The notes beneath the pieces are model-generated. The model was given only the letters and a program-made list of their open reading frames with translations, was not told where the DNA came from and did not search any database. Position numbers and translations under genes: made by a program. Below are positions 1 through 7,021 of a stretch of 35,181 nt of DNA, piece by piece. How positions within the stretch are numbered: position 1 is the first letter of the stretch; every line of letters starts with the position of its first letter. Where the stretch lies: NCBI GenBank assembly GCA_002747435.1, contig PDPH01000025.1:1-35181 (forward strand). The letters are read 5' to 3'. The DNA comes from Pseudomonadota bacterium (GTDB taxonomy: Bacteria; Pseudomonadota; Gammaproteobacteria; Thiotrichales; Thiotrichaceae).

Positions 1-251
1 ACCAAATCATAGCCAGAAGAGCCCGCCAGAAGCTTGGTTTCTAACACTTCATTAGAGTCAAACACATCATAGTTAATATTAATGCCAGTGGATTTTTCAA
101 AATCCTCAATCACCGAGTCATCAATGTAATCTGACCAGTTATAGATATTCAAAGTGCGATCTGTCGCACTTGCTTGCGGCACGGCTAGGATGGTAGCAAG
201 GGACAAAGCCGAAATGGCAAAACTCTTAACCAAGGCTTGAGGTAATTTCAT
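1..251 (-). CDS. Putrescine/spermidine-binding periplasmic protein, N-terminal part (PotF/SpuD type)
   Basis: This is the first 83 codons of a gene that continues off the left edge. The minus-strand ATG at 251-249 follows a GGAGG about seven bases upstream. The protein opens with a Sec signal peptide (MKLPQ..., hydrophobic core, cleavage probably after ASA near residue 29). The mature part reads LNIYNWSDYI, then FEKSTGI and YDVFDSNEVLETKL, which are the strongly conserved opening blocks of the PotF/SpuD/PotD family of polyamine-binding proteins of ABC importers. Family knowledge places it in the periplasm, delivering putrescine or spermidine to a membrane permease. It diverges from a putrescine-degradation gene, so import and catabolism may share the 252-577 control region. 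Putrescine preference over spermidine is inferred from context only. Confidence 0.9.
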   Translation of the reverse strand, partial: MKLPQALVKSFAISALSLATILAVPQASATDRTLNIYNWSDYIDDSVIEDFEKSTGININYDVFDSNEVLETKLLAGSSGYDL

Positions 252-374
252 GCGGCGGCCTCCAATATACAGTGGCTGTGTGTGGATAGTAGTGAGTGGC
301 TTTGACAGCCAAGTAGTCGGAACTATAGTCCCGAGGTAAAATTATCTTGCATTAAGCTTGGATGACTGTCAATC

Positions 375-385
375 AATGTGATCAC
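375..385. promoter_or_regulatory. Candidate operator, copy 1 (AATGTGATCAC)
   Basis: The 11-base word AATGTGATCAC contains the self-complementary core GTGATCAC. The same word recurs at 506-516 in the same divergent region. Repeated palindromes between an uptake gene and a catabolic operon are typical operator sites, but the regulator is not encoded in this window and cannot be named. Confidence 0.45.
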
Positions 386-505
386 GACTTTTGTAAAGCG
401 TTAGCTGCTATGCGTGTAGGATATTCTGATCAGTGGGGGACTTAGGCTTTTTTATTTCAGCCACTGTGTTAGCGCTAGATTGACTTTTTAAAAAGTCCAC
501 CACAA

Positions 506-516
506 AATGTGATCAC
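506..516. promoter_or_regulatory. Candidate operator, copy 2 (AATGTGATCACA)
   Basis: This is the second copy of AATGTGATCAC. Here the palindrome extends to a perfect TGTGATCACA (508-517). It lies about 32 bases upstream of the TATAAT box at 548-553, so a bound protein would sit next to or over the -35 region of the ligase promoter. Confidence 0.5.
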
Positions 517-547
517 ACCTGAAAAGTCTAAACATTAGGTTAGTGAT

Positions 548-553
548 TATAAT
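548..553 (+). promoter_or_regulatory. Probable -10 box of the glutamate-putrescine ligase promoter
   Basis: A perfect TATAAT lies 25 bases before the ATG at 578. No good -35 hexamer is visible 17 bases upstream (AGTCTA), which fits an activator-dependent promoter using the adjacent palindrome at 506-516. That dependence is inference. Confidence 0.45.
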
Positions 554-577
554 AACCCTCCTGGAAAAGGATACTTT

Positions 578-1954
578 ATGAGCGAGCAAGATTTTTATAT
601 TGCCATGCGTTCTAATTCCCAGGAAGAACTGAAGCAACTCATTAAGCATTACCAAATTGATGAAGTAGAGTGTGTTGTCCCTGATACGCACGGAGTCGTA
701 CGTGGTAAGGCTATGCCAGCTTCTCGCTTTGCTGATCTGCAACCCACTTTTTTGCCCTTCAGTATTTTCTTCCAGAGTATAACCGGCAAATATTTTGATT
801 ATGACTCAGACGATTACGCAACAGAAACTGATCTGCGTTTAGTTTCTGATTTAAGCACTTTGAGAGCACTGCCTTGGGCACGCCACCCCAGTTTGATGGT
901 GATTCATGACTTACATTACCAAAATGGCGATCCGGTTAGTTTGGCTCCCCGCAATGTGCTGAAGCGCGTCCTACACTATTATGCGGAGCAAGGTTGGAAG
1001 CCCATCGTTGCACCTGAGCTGGAGTTTTATCTGACTGAGCGCAACCTCGATCCTAATATTCCGTTAAAACCGCCGATAGGTCGTTCTGGCCGTCAGAGTG
1101 TTGGACGACAGGCTTTCTCGATGATGGCGATTGATGAGTATGAAATCATTATTGAAGACATCTATAAGTTCGCTGAAGCACAGGGGCTTGAAATCAATAC
1201 CATCATCCAGGAGGGCGGCCCTGCACAGTTGGAAATTAATCTCATGCACGGTGACCCTTTGCAATTGGCAGATCATGTGTTTATTTTCAAGCGTCTGATT
1301 CGTGAAGCGGCTATGCGCCGCGATTGTTATGCTACTTTTATGGCTAAGCCTATGGAGCACCAACCTGGCAGTGCCATGCACATCCATCAAAGTGTGGTCG
1401 ATCTTAAAACCGGCATGAATATTTTCAGCAATGAAAAAGGTAAGCCTTCCGAGTTATTTAATTTCTTTATTGGTGGTCAGCAAGCTTATTTAGGTGCAGC
1501 TACTTGTATTATGGCACCTTATGTTAATTCTTTCCGTCGTCTCATGCCTGGAGATGCAGCGCCCATTAATTTGGAATGGTCAACTGATAATCGTTCTGCC
1601 GGTTTGCGTGTACCACGTAGCAGCCCCGATGCTCGTCGGGTGGAAAATCGCATTGCAGGTATGGACACTAATCCTTACTTGGCGATTGCGGCCAGTTTGG
1701 CGACGGGGTATTTGGGGATGACACGCAAGATTCGTCCCGATGCAGAATTCAAAGGTAATGCACACGATGCCAACTATGGTTTGCCCCGTGGTTTGCAAGA
1801 AGCTGTGGTCGCTTTTGATGAGTGCGATGAATTGCAGGAAATACTGGGCAAGCAGTTTTCCAACGTGTATAAGGCGCTAAAAGCGTTTGAATTTGAAGAG
1901 TATATGGAAGTGGTCAGTCCTTGGGAGCGTGAGCACTTATTGTTAACTGTCTAA
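578..1954 (+). CDS. puuA: Glutamate-putrescine ligase, glutamine-synthetase family (PuuA/SpuI type)
   Basis: At 458 residues it has the length of the GlnA-like gamma-glutamylpolyamine synthetases. Visible glutamine-synthetase blocks are the N-terminal beta-grasp (residues about 17-100, with VVPDTHGVVRGKAMP), the metal-binding APELEFYL (145-152), GGPAQLEINL (about 213-222), GSAMHIHQS (about 264-272), and NLEWSTDNRSAGLRVP with RVENRIAG near 330-360. The family joins glutamate to putrescine using ATP in the cytoplasm, the first step of the gamma-glutamylated putrescine pathway. The start is set by AAGGA six to seven bases upstream. The next gene, 32 bases downstream, is a putrescine aminotransferase, and a polyamine-binding protein gene diverges from it; this context favours the polyamine role over nitrogen-assimilation GlnA. 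The exact polyamine substrate is inferred. Confidence 0.88.
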   Translation: MSEQDFYIAMRSNSQEELKQLIKHYQIDEVECVVPDTHGVVRGKAMPASRFADLQPTFLPFSIFFQSITGKYFDYDSDDYATETDLRLVSDLSTLRALPWARHPSLMVIHDLHYQNGDPVSLAPRNVLKRVLHYYAEQGWKPIVAPELEFYLTERNLDPNIPLKPPIGRSGRQSVGRQAFSMMAIDEYEIIIEDIYKFAEAQGLEINTIIQEGGPAQLEINLMHGDPLQLADHVFIFKRLIREAAMRRDCYATFMAKPMEHQPGSAMHIHQSVVDLKTGMNIFSNEKGKPSELFNFFIGGQQAYLGAATCIMAPYVNSFRRLMPGDAAPINLEWSTDNRSAGLRVPRSSPDARRVENRIAGMDTNPYLAIAASLATGYLGMTRKIRPDAEFKGNAHDANYGLPRGLQEAVVAFDECDELQEILGKQFSNVYKALKAFEFEEYMEVVSPWEREHLLLTV

Positions 1955-1986
1955 AAGCACTTAAGCCACATAATAGAGGAGGTCTC

Positions 1987-3351
1987 ATGCTTAGTCCCGA
2001 GCAACAACTGGATGCAGCGCATCATATCCACCCATTCACAGATACAGCTCAATTGAATCGCAAGGGTTCTCGCATTATTAGTAAAGCCGATGGTGTTTAT
2101 ATTTATGACATTGACGGTAATAAAATACTGGATGGTATGGCGGGTTTATGGTGTGTGGGGGTGGGTTATGGTCGGGAGGAAATTGTAGAAGCAGTGGCGG
2201 CACAAATGCGTGAATTGCCTTATTACAATACCTTCTTTCAGACTAGCCATTCACCTGCATTAAAGTTGGCAAACCGCTTGGCAGACTTAGCCCCTGCTCA
2301 TATCAATCATGTGTTTTTTACAGGCTCAGGTTCTGATGCTAACGATAGTATTTTGCGCATGGTACGCCATTATTGGGCTGTCCAAGGACAGCCTGATAAG
2401 CAAGTTATTATTGCCCGCAAGAATGCTTATCATGGTTCTACTGTAGCGGGTGCTAGCTTAGGGGGAATGGCGGTGATGCACGCCCAAGGTGGTTTACCGA
2501 TTCCGGGGATTGTGCATATTAATCAGCCGCACTGGTATAGCGAAGGCGGTGATCTATCGCCAGAAGCCTTTGGTTTGCAACGTGCCCAAGAGCTGGAACA
2601 AACCATACTTGAATTAGGTGTAGATAAAGTGGCTGCGTTTATTGGTGAACCGATCCAAGGTGCTGGAGGTGTCGTGATTCCTCCGGCGAGCTACTGGCCA
2701 GAAATCCAACGAATTTGTCGCAAATACAATATATTGCTCATTGCGGACGAAGTAATTACTGGCTTCGGGCGTACCGGCGAATGGTTTGGTTCGCAATATT
2801 TTGGTATTGAGCCTGATTTAATGACGATTGCCAAAGGGCTAACGTCCGGCTATTTACCGATGGGTGGCGTATTGGTCGCTGATCACGTTGCTGAAGTGAT
2901 TGCAAACAGTGGTGAGTTTTTTCACGGCTATACTTACTCTGCGCATCCTGCGGCCTGTGCTGCCGCCCTAACAGTCATGGATATTTTAGAGCGCGAACAG
3001 TTGGTGGAAAGGGTACGCGACGATATTGGCCCTTATATGCAGGAACGTTGGCTAAAGCTAGGCGAACATCCATTGGTAGGTGAGGCACGCATGGTGGGTT
3101 TAATCGGCGGTCTGGAAATGACTTCTGATAAAAGCACGCGTAAGCCATTTCCTGTCGAAAAAGGCACGGTGGGTCTAATGGGGCGTGAAAATAGTTTTGC
3201 CAATGGACTGGTAATGCGCCATGTGGGTGATACGATGATTATTTCGCCCCCATTAGTCATCAGCCATGCTGAAGTGGATGAGTTAATTGATAAGGCGACG
3301 AAAACGCTGGATCAAACTTATGCCCAGGCACAAGAGAAGGCTTACTTATAA
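1987..3351 (+). CDS. spuC: Class III PLP aminotransferase, putrescine-pyruvate type (SpuC-like)
   Basis: This 454-residue fold-type I, class III aminotransferase has the SpuC length (about 456). The PLP-binding lysine is K283 in TIAKGLTSGYLPMGG, and the aspartate that pairs with the PLP pyridine nitrogen is D254 in LIADEVITGFGRTG. The N-terminal GMAGLWCVGVGYGR and the FFTGSGSDANDS block are typical of the omega-aminotransferase group. SpuC enzymes move the amino group of putrescine to pyruvate, giving 4-aminobutanal and alanine. The start has a very strong GAGGAGG four bases upstream. It follows the ligase gene by 32 bases, so the two are probably co-transcribed. A hairpin with a T-rich tail follows at 3362-3403. 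A different diamine or omega-amino acid substrate cannot be excluded. Confidence 0.85.
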   Translation: MLSPEQQLDAAHHIHPFTDTAQLNRKGSRIISKADGVYIYDIDGNKILDGMAGLWCVGVGYGREEIVEAVAAQMRELPYYNTFFQTSHSPALKLANRLADLAPAHINHVFFTGSGSDANDSILRMVRHYWAVQGQPDKQVIIARKNAYHGSTVAGASLGGMAVMHAQGGLPIPGIVHINQPHWYSEGGDLSPEAFGLQRAQELEQTILELGVDKVAAFIGEPIQGAGGVVIPPASYWPEIQRICRKYNILLIADEVITGFGRTGEWFGSQYFGIEPDLMTIAKGLTSGYLPMGGVLVADHVAEVIANSGEFFHGYTYSAHPAACAAALTVMDILEREQLVERVRDDIGPYMQERWLKLGEHPLVGEARMVGLIGGLEMTSDKSTRKPFPVEKGTVGLMGRENSFANGLVMRHVGDTMIISPPLVISHAEVDELIDKATKTLDQTYAQAQEKAYL

Positions 3352-3361
3352 GTTTTCATTA

Positions 3362-3403
3362 TTTCCCCCTGTCTCTTTATTGGGTTAGGGGGGAAGTGTT
3401 TTT
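3362..3403 (+). terminator. Rho-independent terminator after the aminotransferase gene
   Basis: TTTCCCCCT (3362-3370) pairs with AGGGGGGAA (3387-3395), a nine-pair stem with one G-T pair, followed by GTGTTTTT. It ends the ligase-aminotransferase unit and separates it from the oxidase gene 33 bases downstream. The T-tract is only five long, so read-through may be partial. Confidence 0.7.
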
Positions 3404-3435
3404 CCCGATAAAATTTGCAATTGCCTAAATCTACA

Positions 3436-4755
3436 ATGTCCAAGCACAGTTTTCTTTACAGCAATGACCAAGCTGGTCAATACCCACCTAATTCTTGGTA
3501 TACTGCGACAGCTCATCACCTGCCTCCTTTTCCTTCTTTACAAAACGCTGAAACAGCAGATGTTTGCATTATTGGTGCAGGTTATACAGGACTATCGGCT
3601 GCGCTACATCTGGCGCAGCAGGGATACAAAGTTATTGTGCTGGAAGCTCATCGTGTCGGTTGGGGGGCTTCCGGGCGTAATGGAGGGCAAGTGGGGCATG
3701 GCTTAAATCAGGATCAATTTGAGCTGGAAAAAAACTTTGGCAATGAAATGGCTCATTGTTTGTGGGACATGACACAAGAGGCTGTACAACTGTGTCATGA
3801 TTTGATAAAGACCTATCAAATAGATTGTGACTGGCAAGAGGGCATTATTCACGCTACTCATCGGCAACGCTTTGTTGCGGAGTATCAGGCTTATGTAGAA
3901 AAGTTGCAGCGCGATTATCACTATCAAGCTATCCAGTTTTTAGATAAGGCTGTGATTCGCCATGAAATAGGTTCAGAGGATTTTTATGGTGGCATTTTAA
4001 ATAAGCAATCTGCTCATTTGCATCCTTTAAATTATGCGTTGGGCTTAGCACGGGCAGCTCGGCAGGCGGGTGTCGTTATTTATGAAAATTCGCCAGTGAA
4101 ACATTATAGCAATGGTCAGTTTGTCAAGATTAAAACATCCCAAGCCCAAGGTGAGGTAACTAGCCAATATTTACTGTTGGCTTGTAATGGTTATTTGGAT
4201 GGTTTGAATAGCAAACTAGCGGCGCGTGCTATGCCGATTAATAACTATATGATTGCAACCGAGCCACTTTCTGAAACATTGGCACAGGAGCTGATTCGCA
4301 ATCGCTACGCTGTTGCGGACTCACGCTTTGTGGTTAATTATTTTCGTTTGAGTGCAGATAATCGTTTGTTGTTTGGAGGTGGAGAAAGTTACAGCCCTCA
4401 TTTCCCTAAAGATATATACGCACTAGTACAACCCCGTCTGCTAAAGATTTACCCACAGTTAAAAGATGTTCAACTCGACTATGCTTGGGGAGGCACATTA
4501 GCCATTACCTTAAACCGTTTGCCTAATTTCAGCCGTCTGGCGCCCAATGTACTTTCAGCGAGTGGTTATTCCGGTCACGGGGTCGCTTTGGCAAGTTTAG
4601 CAGGTAAGTTAATGGCTGAGGCGGTGAGTGGCTCGGCTGAGCGCTTCGATATTATGGCGAAGTTACCAAGCTATCCGTTTCCGGGGGGAGTCCTACTGCG
4701 CTGGCCTTTGTTGGTATTGGCAATGGTGTATTATTCGCTGCGTGATCGTTTGTAA
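3436..4755 (+). CDS. puuB: FAD-dependent amine oxidoreductase, gamma-glutamylputrescine oxidase-like (PuuB type)
   Basis: This 439-residue member of the DAO/glycine-oxidase flavoprotein family has the dinucleotide-binding motif GAGYTG at residues 47-52, followed by the beta2 glutamate in IVLEAHRVGWGASGRNGG. A second FAD-contacting block, SASGYSGHGVALASLAGK, lies near the C terminus. PuuB-type enzymes oxidise gamma-glutamylputrescine to the aldehyde with release of ammonia and peroxide, which follows the upstream ligase logically. The ATG at 3436 was chosen over TTG at 3415. Neither has a clear Shine-Dalgarno, and a TAAAAT box just upstream (3408-3413) would make the mRNA begin near the ATG. 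No aldehyde dehydrogenase or gamma-Glu-GABA hydrolase is in the window. A sarcosine-oxidase-like role for another amine is the alternative. Confidence 0.8.
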   Translation: MSKHSFLYSNDQAGQYPPNSWYTATAHHLPPFPSLQNAETADVCIIGAGYTGLSAALHLAQQGYKVIVLEAHRVGWGASGRNGGQVGHGLNQDQFELEKNFGNEMAHCLWDMTQEAVQLCHDLIKTYQIDCDWQEGIIHATHRQRFVAEYQAYVEKLQRDYHYQAIQFLDKAVIRHEIGSEDFYGGILNKQSAHLHPLNYALGLARAARQAGVVIYENSPVKHYSNGQFVKIKTSQAQGEVTSQYLLLACNGYLDGLNSKLAARAMPINNYMIATEPLSETLAQELIRNRYAVADSRFVVNYFRLSADNRLLFGGGESYSPHFPKDIYALVQPRLLKIYPQLKDVQLDYAWGGTLAITLNRLPNFSRLAPNVLSASGYSGHGVALASLAGKLMAEAVSGSAERFDIMAKLPSYPFPGGVLLRWPLLVLAMVYYSLRDRL

Positions 4756-4780
4756 ATCATACATAAGAGCACAAAGAGCT

Positions 4781-4822
4781 TGCCATCCGGCTTGGAGAGT
4801 ATGGAGTAGCAGCCGGATAGCA
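4781..4822. repeat. Inverted repeat between convergent genes
   Basis: ATCCGGCT (4785-4792) and AGCCGGAT (4811-4818) form an eight-pair stem around an 18-base loop, and flanking GC/GC pairs extend it with one mismatch. It lies between the oxidase gene and the convergent TerB-like gene. There is no T-tract, so it may be an mRNA 3'-end structure rather than a classic terminator. Confidence 0.4.
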
Positions 4823-4850
4823 TGCAGGAATTATAAATGGCCAGTCTTAA

Positions 4851-5219
4851 TCAGTTGTTTAATCCCATTAACTGGCGGACTTGCTGTGCTAATTCGCTTT
4901 CAGCGGGATCAACGCCATCGGCGCACAATACTGCATCAACAACACGAATCGCATGATGTTTTTCTTGAGAGTCAAAAAATTGACTGCATTCTTCTTCCAG
5001 CAAACGCACACGGCTTCCCTCTTCGGTTAATGCTTTACGCACATTGGACATGGCTTGGCTAACAAAGCCGTGCTTGGAGGTTGGGCGCTTCCAAGGCAGA
5101 GTATCTAATTGGTGTTGGAAAGCCTCATTTTCTGATAAAGAAAGTTTACGGTCAGCGTAACGAGCTGCCAGCATTAACCGGATTAAGGCTTCCGTTTGTC
5201 TTTGACCCTGATTATCCAC
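4851..5219 (-). CDS. TerB-like helical protein of unknown function
   Basis: This is a 122-residue, all-helical, acidic, soluble protein with no signal peptide or membrane segment. The pattern of an opening LIRLMLAARYADRKLSLSE helix and a closing VVDAVLCADGVDPAESELAQQV helix resembles the TerB/DjlA-N type fold, in which acidic ADG and E residues sit at helix ends. The start is GTG at 5219 with AGGGG nine bases upstream. It lies 138 bases downstream of mgtE on the same strand. The function is unknown. The TerB label rests on the look of the helices and is not a claim of tellurite resistance. Confidence 0.6.
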   Translation of the reverse strand: MDNQGQRQTEALIRLMLAARYADRKLSLSENEAFQHQLDTLPWKRPTSKHGFVSQAMSNVRKALTEEGSRVRLLEEECSQFFDSQEKHHAIRVVDAVLCADGVDPAESELAQQVRQLMGLNN

Positions 5220-5264
5220 GATGAAATACCCCTGTTTAGTTATTATTTAGTTGTGATCAGTTTG

Positions 5265-5312
5265 TTTACTGATAAATTAATCTTATCATTAAATAACTGA
5301 CTTTTCAGTAAA
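5265..5312. repeat. Inverted repeat between mgtE and the TerB-like gene
   Basis: TTTACTGA (5265-5272) and TCAGTAAA (5305-5312) are perfect inverted copies 32 bases apart in AT-rich DNA, about 50 bases before the TerB-like start. This could be a divided operator or a weak hairpin; the sequence does not decide. Confidence 0.35.
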
Positions 5313-5357
5313 TGCCCGAATAAGTGGTTATTTAAGCTAGCGAGTGTGCTTGTTTTC

Positions 5358-6728
5358 TTACAATAAAATTAATGTTGCTAATCCCAAAAAGCTCATAAAA
5401 CCAACCACGTCTGTAACCGTAGTTAAAATCACCGAACCGGATAGAGCTGGATCAATACCCACTTTGTCCAATAAGAGTGGTACAGCTAATCCTGCTATGG
5501 CAGCCGCAAACTGATTCAATACCATAGCTATGCCCAGTACCAATGAAATGTGTATATCCTGAAACCACAAAAATGCAATTAGGCTAACCACCACTGCCCA
5601 AACGATACCATTAATTCCAGCAATAGCGATCTCTTTGACAGCCAGCCAGCGTGTATTGGCAGAAGAGATTTGCCCTAAAGCTAAGCCTCGAATAGCTAAT
5701 GTTAGCGTTTGGCTGCCTGCAATGCCGCCCATGCTGGCAACAATTGGCATGAGTACAGCCAAAGCAACCACTCGCTGCAAAGTCGCTTCAAATAAACCAA
5801 TAACCCAAGCGGCTAGAAAAGCTGTGACAAGATTAATGCCCAGCCAAATCATGCGACGTTGAGCTGAGGGCAGAATCGAGGCAAATAAATCTTCTCCCTC
5901 ATTCAAGCCCGCCATGCCCATGATTTGCTGATTGGCTTTTTCTCGGATGAGATCTATCGCTTCTTCAATAATTACTCGCCCAACTAATTTGCCATCATCA
6001 TTAACAACTGCAATAGATTCAGTTTCATGATCTTCAAACAAATCTACCCAATCATCACTGTTGTCCAAGACATTTACCCTATCTGCATCGGCCTGCATCA
6101 CTTCAGCGACAAGTTTGTCATCAGAAGCTGTCAGCAAATGACTGAGAAACAACTTGCCTTGATAACGGCCTTCTCGATCAATGACCATCAAACCATCTGT
6201 GTAAGGTGGCAGTTGATCCAGGCGTTTTAAATAGCGAGCCACGACACCCAACGTTACATCAGCACGGATAGCGACCCAGTCTGTTTCCATATAACGGCCA
6301 GCGGATTCTTCTGGATAGGCTAGCCGTTGCTCTACGGCTGCACGCTCATCTGCGCTGAGAGAACGCAGAATAGCACCGGCTAATTCATCAGAAACGGACT
6401 CCAGTACGTCAACCAGTTCAGCTTCTTCCATCTCGCCGACGGCTTGAACCGCACTGGCTTTTGGTAAGCGTTCCAGTAGGTTGTTACGTACTGCATCATC
6501 CAACTCTTCCAGTACATCAGCACGACACGCTTCGGGTATTAGCTCCCACACTAAGTTACGTTCATAAGGTGGTAAAGACTCTAATAAATGAGCGACTTCA
6601 CTTTCATTTTGATCACTGAGAAAAGCGTGGATAGCCTCATTGTCTTCATTTGCACACAAGTCCATCATGAATGCAATGGGTTCTTGCTGTTGTTCTGCAA
6701 TATGTTGGGGCGCAAACGAGGCGTTCAT
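5358..6728 (-). CDS. mgtE: Magnesium transporter MgtE
   Basis: This 456-residue MgtE has the usual layout. An N-terminal superhelical domain rich in acidic residues (to about 130, including the LLERLPKASAVQAVGEM-type repeats) is followed by a pair of CBS domains (about 135-260). A plug helix and five transmembrane helices fill the C-terminal third, with the pore-lining PIVASMGGIAGSQ motif characteristic of the family. MgtE is a dimeric inner-membrane Mg2+ channel gated by cytoplasmic Mg2+ bound between the N and CBS domains. The ATG at 6728 has AGGAA eight bases upstream, so an in-frame TTG eleven codons earlier (6761) was rejected. No Mg2+ riboswitch is apparent upstream. Confidence 0.93.
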   Translation of the reverse strand: MNASFAPQHIAEQQQEPIAFMMDLCANEDNEAIHAFLSDQNESEVAHLLESLPPYERNLVWELIPEACRADVLEELDDAVRNNLLERLPKASAVQAVGEMEEAELVDVLESVSDELAGAILRSLSADERAAVEQRLAYPEESAGRYMETDWVAIRADVTLGVVARYLKRLDQLPPYTDGLMVIDREGRYQGKLFLSHLLTASDDKLVAEVMQADADRVNVLDNSDDWVDLFEDHETESIAVVNDDGKLVGRVIIEEAIDLIREKANQQIMGMAGLNEGEDLFASILPSAQRRMIWLGINLVTAFLAAWVIGLFEATLQRVVALAVLMPIVASMGGIAGSQTLTLAIRGLALGQISSANTRWLAVKEIAIAGINGIVWAVVVSLIAFLWFQDIHISLVLGIAMVLNQFAAAIAGLAVPLLLDKVGIDPALSGSVILTTVTDVVGFMSFLGLATLILL

Positions 6729-6986
6729 AAAGCGTGTTCCTGATAATGTAGGTTGAAACAATGACGCAGACAGTCCACTGCGCTGCAGTACTATATAACC
6801 TAATAGGATTAAGCGCTAGAAAGACAAAACAAAGCTCAGTTTTATTGGGTATTGACGGTGGTGTCTGTTTTCGTTTTTGTTTCAGCAAGCTATGTATTTA
6901 TGAGCCTACCTCTCTACTTTTAATTGCAATAAAGTTGCACTAGTATTGTCATCCAGTCGGATAATATCGGGCTTAGGTATAGGGTT

Positions 6987-6995
6987 TGCTATACT
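6987..6995 (+). promoter_or_regulatory. Extended -10 promoter for the M48 membrane peptidase gene
   Basis: TGCTATACT matches the extended -10 consensus TGnTATAAT at eight of nine positions. It lies 27 bases before the chosen ATG at 7022. Because it overlaps the TTG at 6986 that would open a longer reading frame, it supports the downstream ATG as the real start. Confidence 0.45.
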
Positions 6996-7021
6996 CCCAG
7001 CTAATCAGCGTAAATAAAAAA

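Larger units (their letters stand above)
252..577. other. Divergent control region between polyamine-uptake and putrescine-catabolism genes
   Basis: This 326-base stretch has no gene. It holds the ribosome-binding site of the leftward binding-protein gene (complement of 259-263), two copies of AATGTGATCAC (375-385 and 506-516), a CTGATCAG palindrome near 428-435, a TATAAT box at 548-553, and AAGGA just upstream of the rightward start at 578. A related palindrome GGAACTATAGTCCC lies around 318-331. The layout suggests regulated divergent transcription. Confidence 0.6.

Noticed and set aside
4628..5062. 144-codon plus-strand frame spanning the end of the oxidase gene and the antisense of the TerB-like gene
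   Set aside because: It overlaps two better-supported genes, and its composition (rich in Trp, Cys and Arg) is that of an out-of-frame translation.
6762..7021. Possible Mg2+ riboswitch upstream of mgtE
   Set aside because: I looked for a long structured leader and strong helices with a terminator; none were visible.
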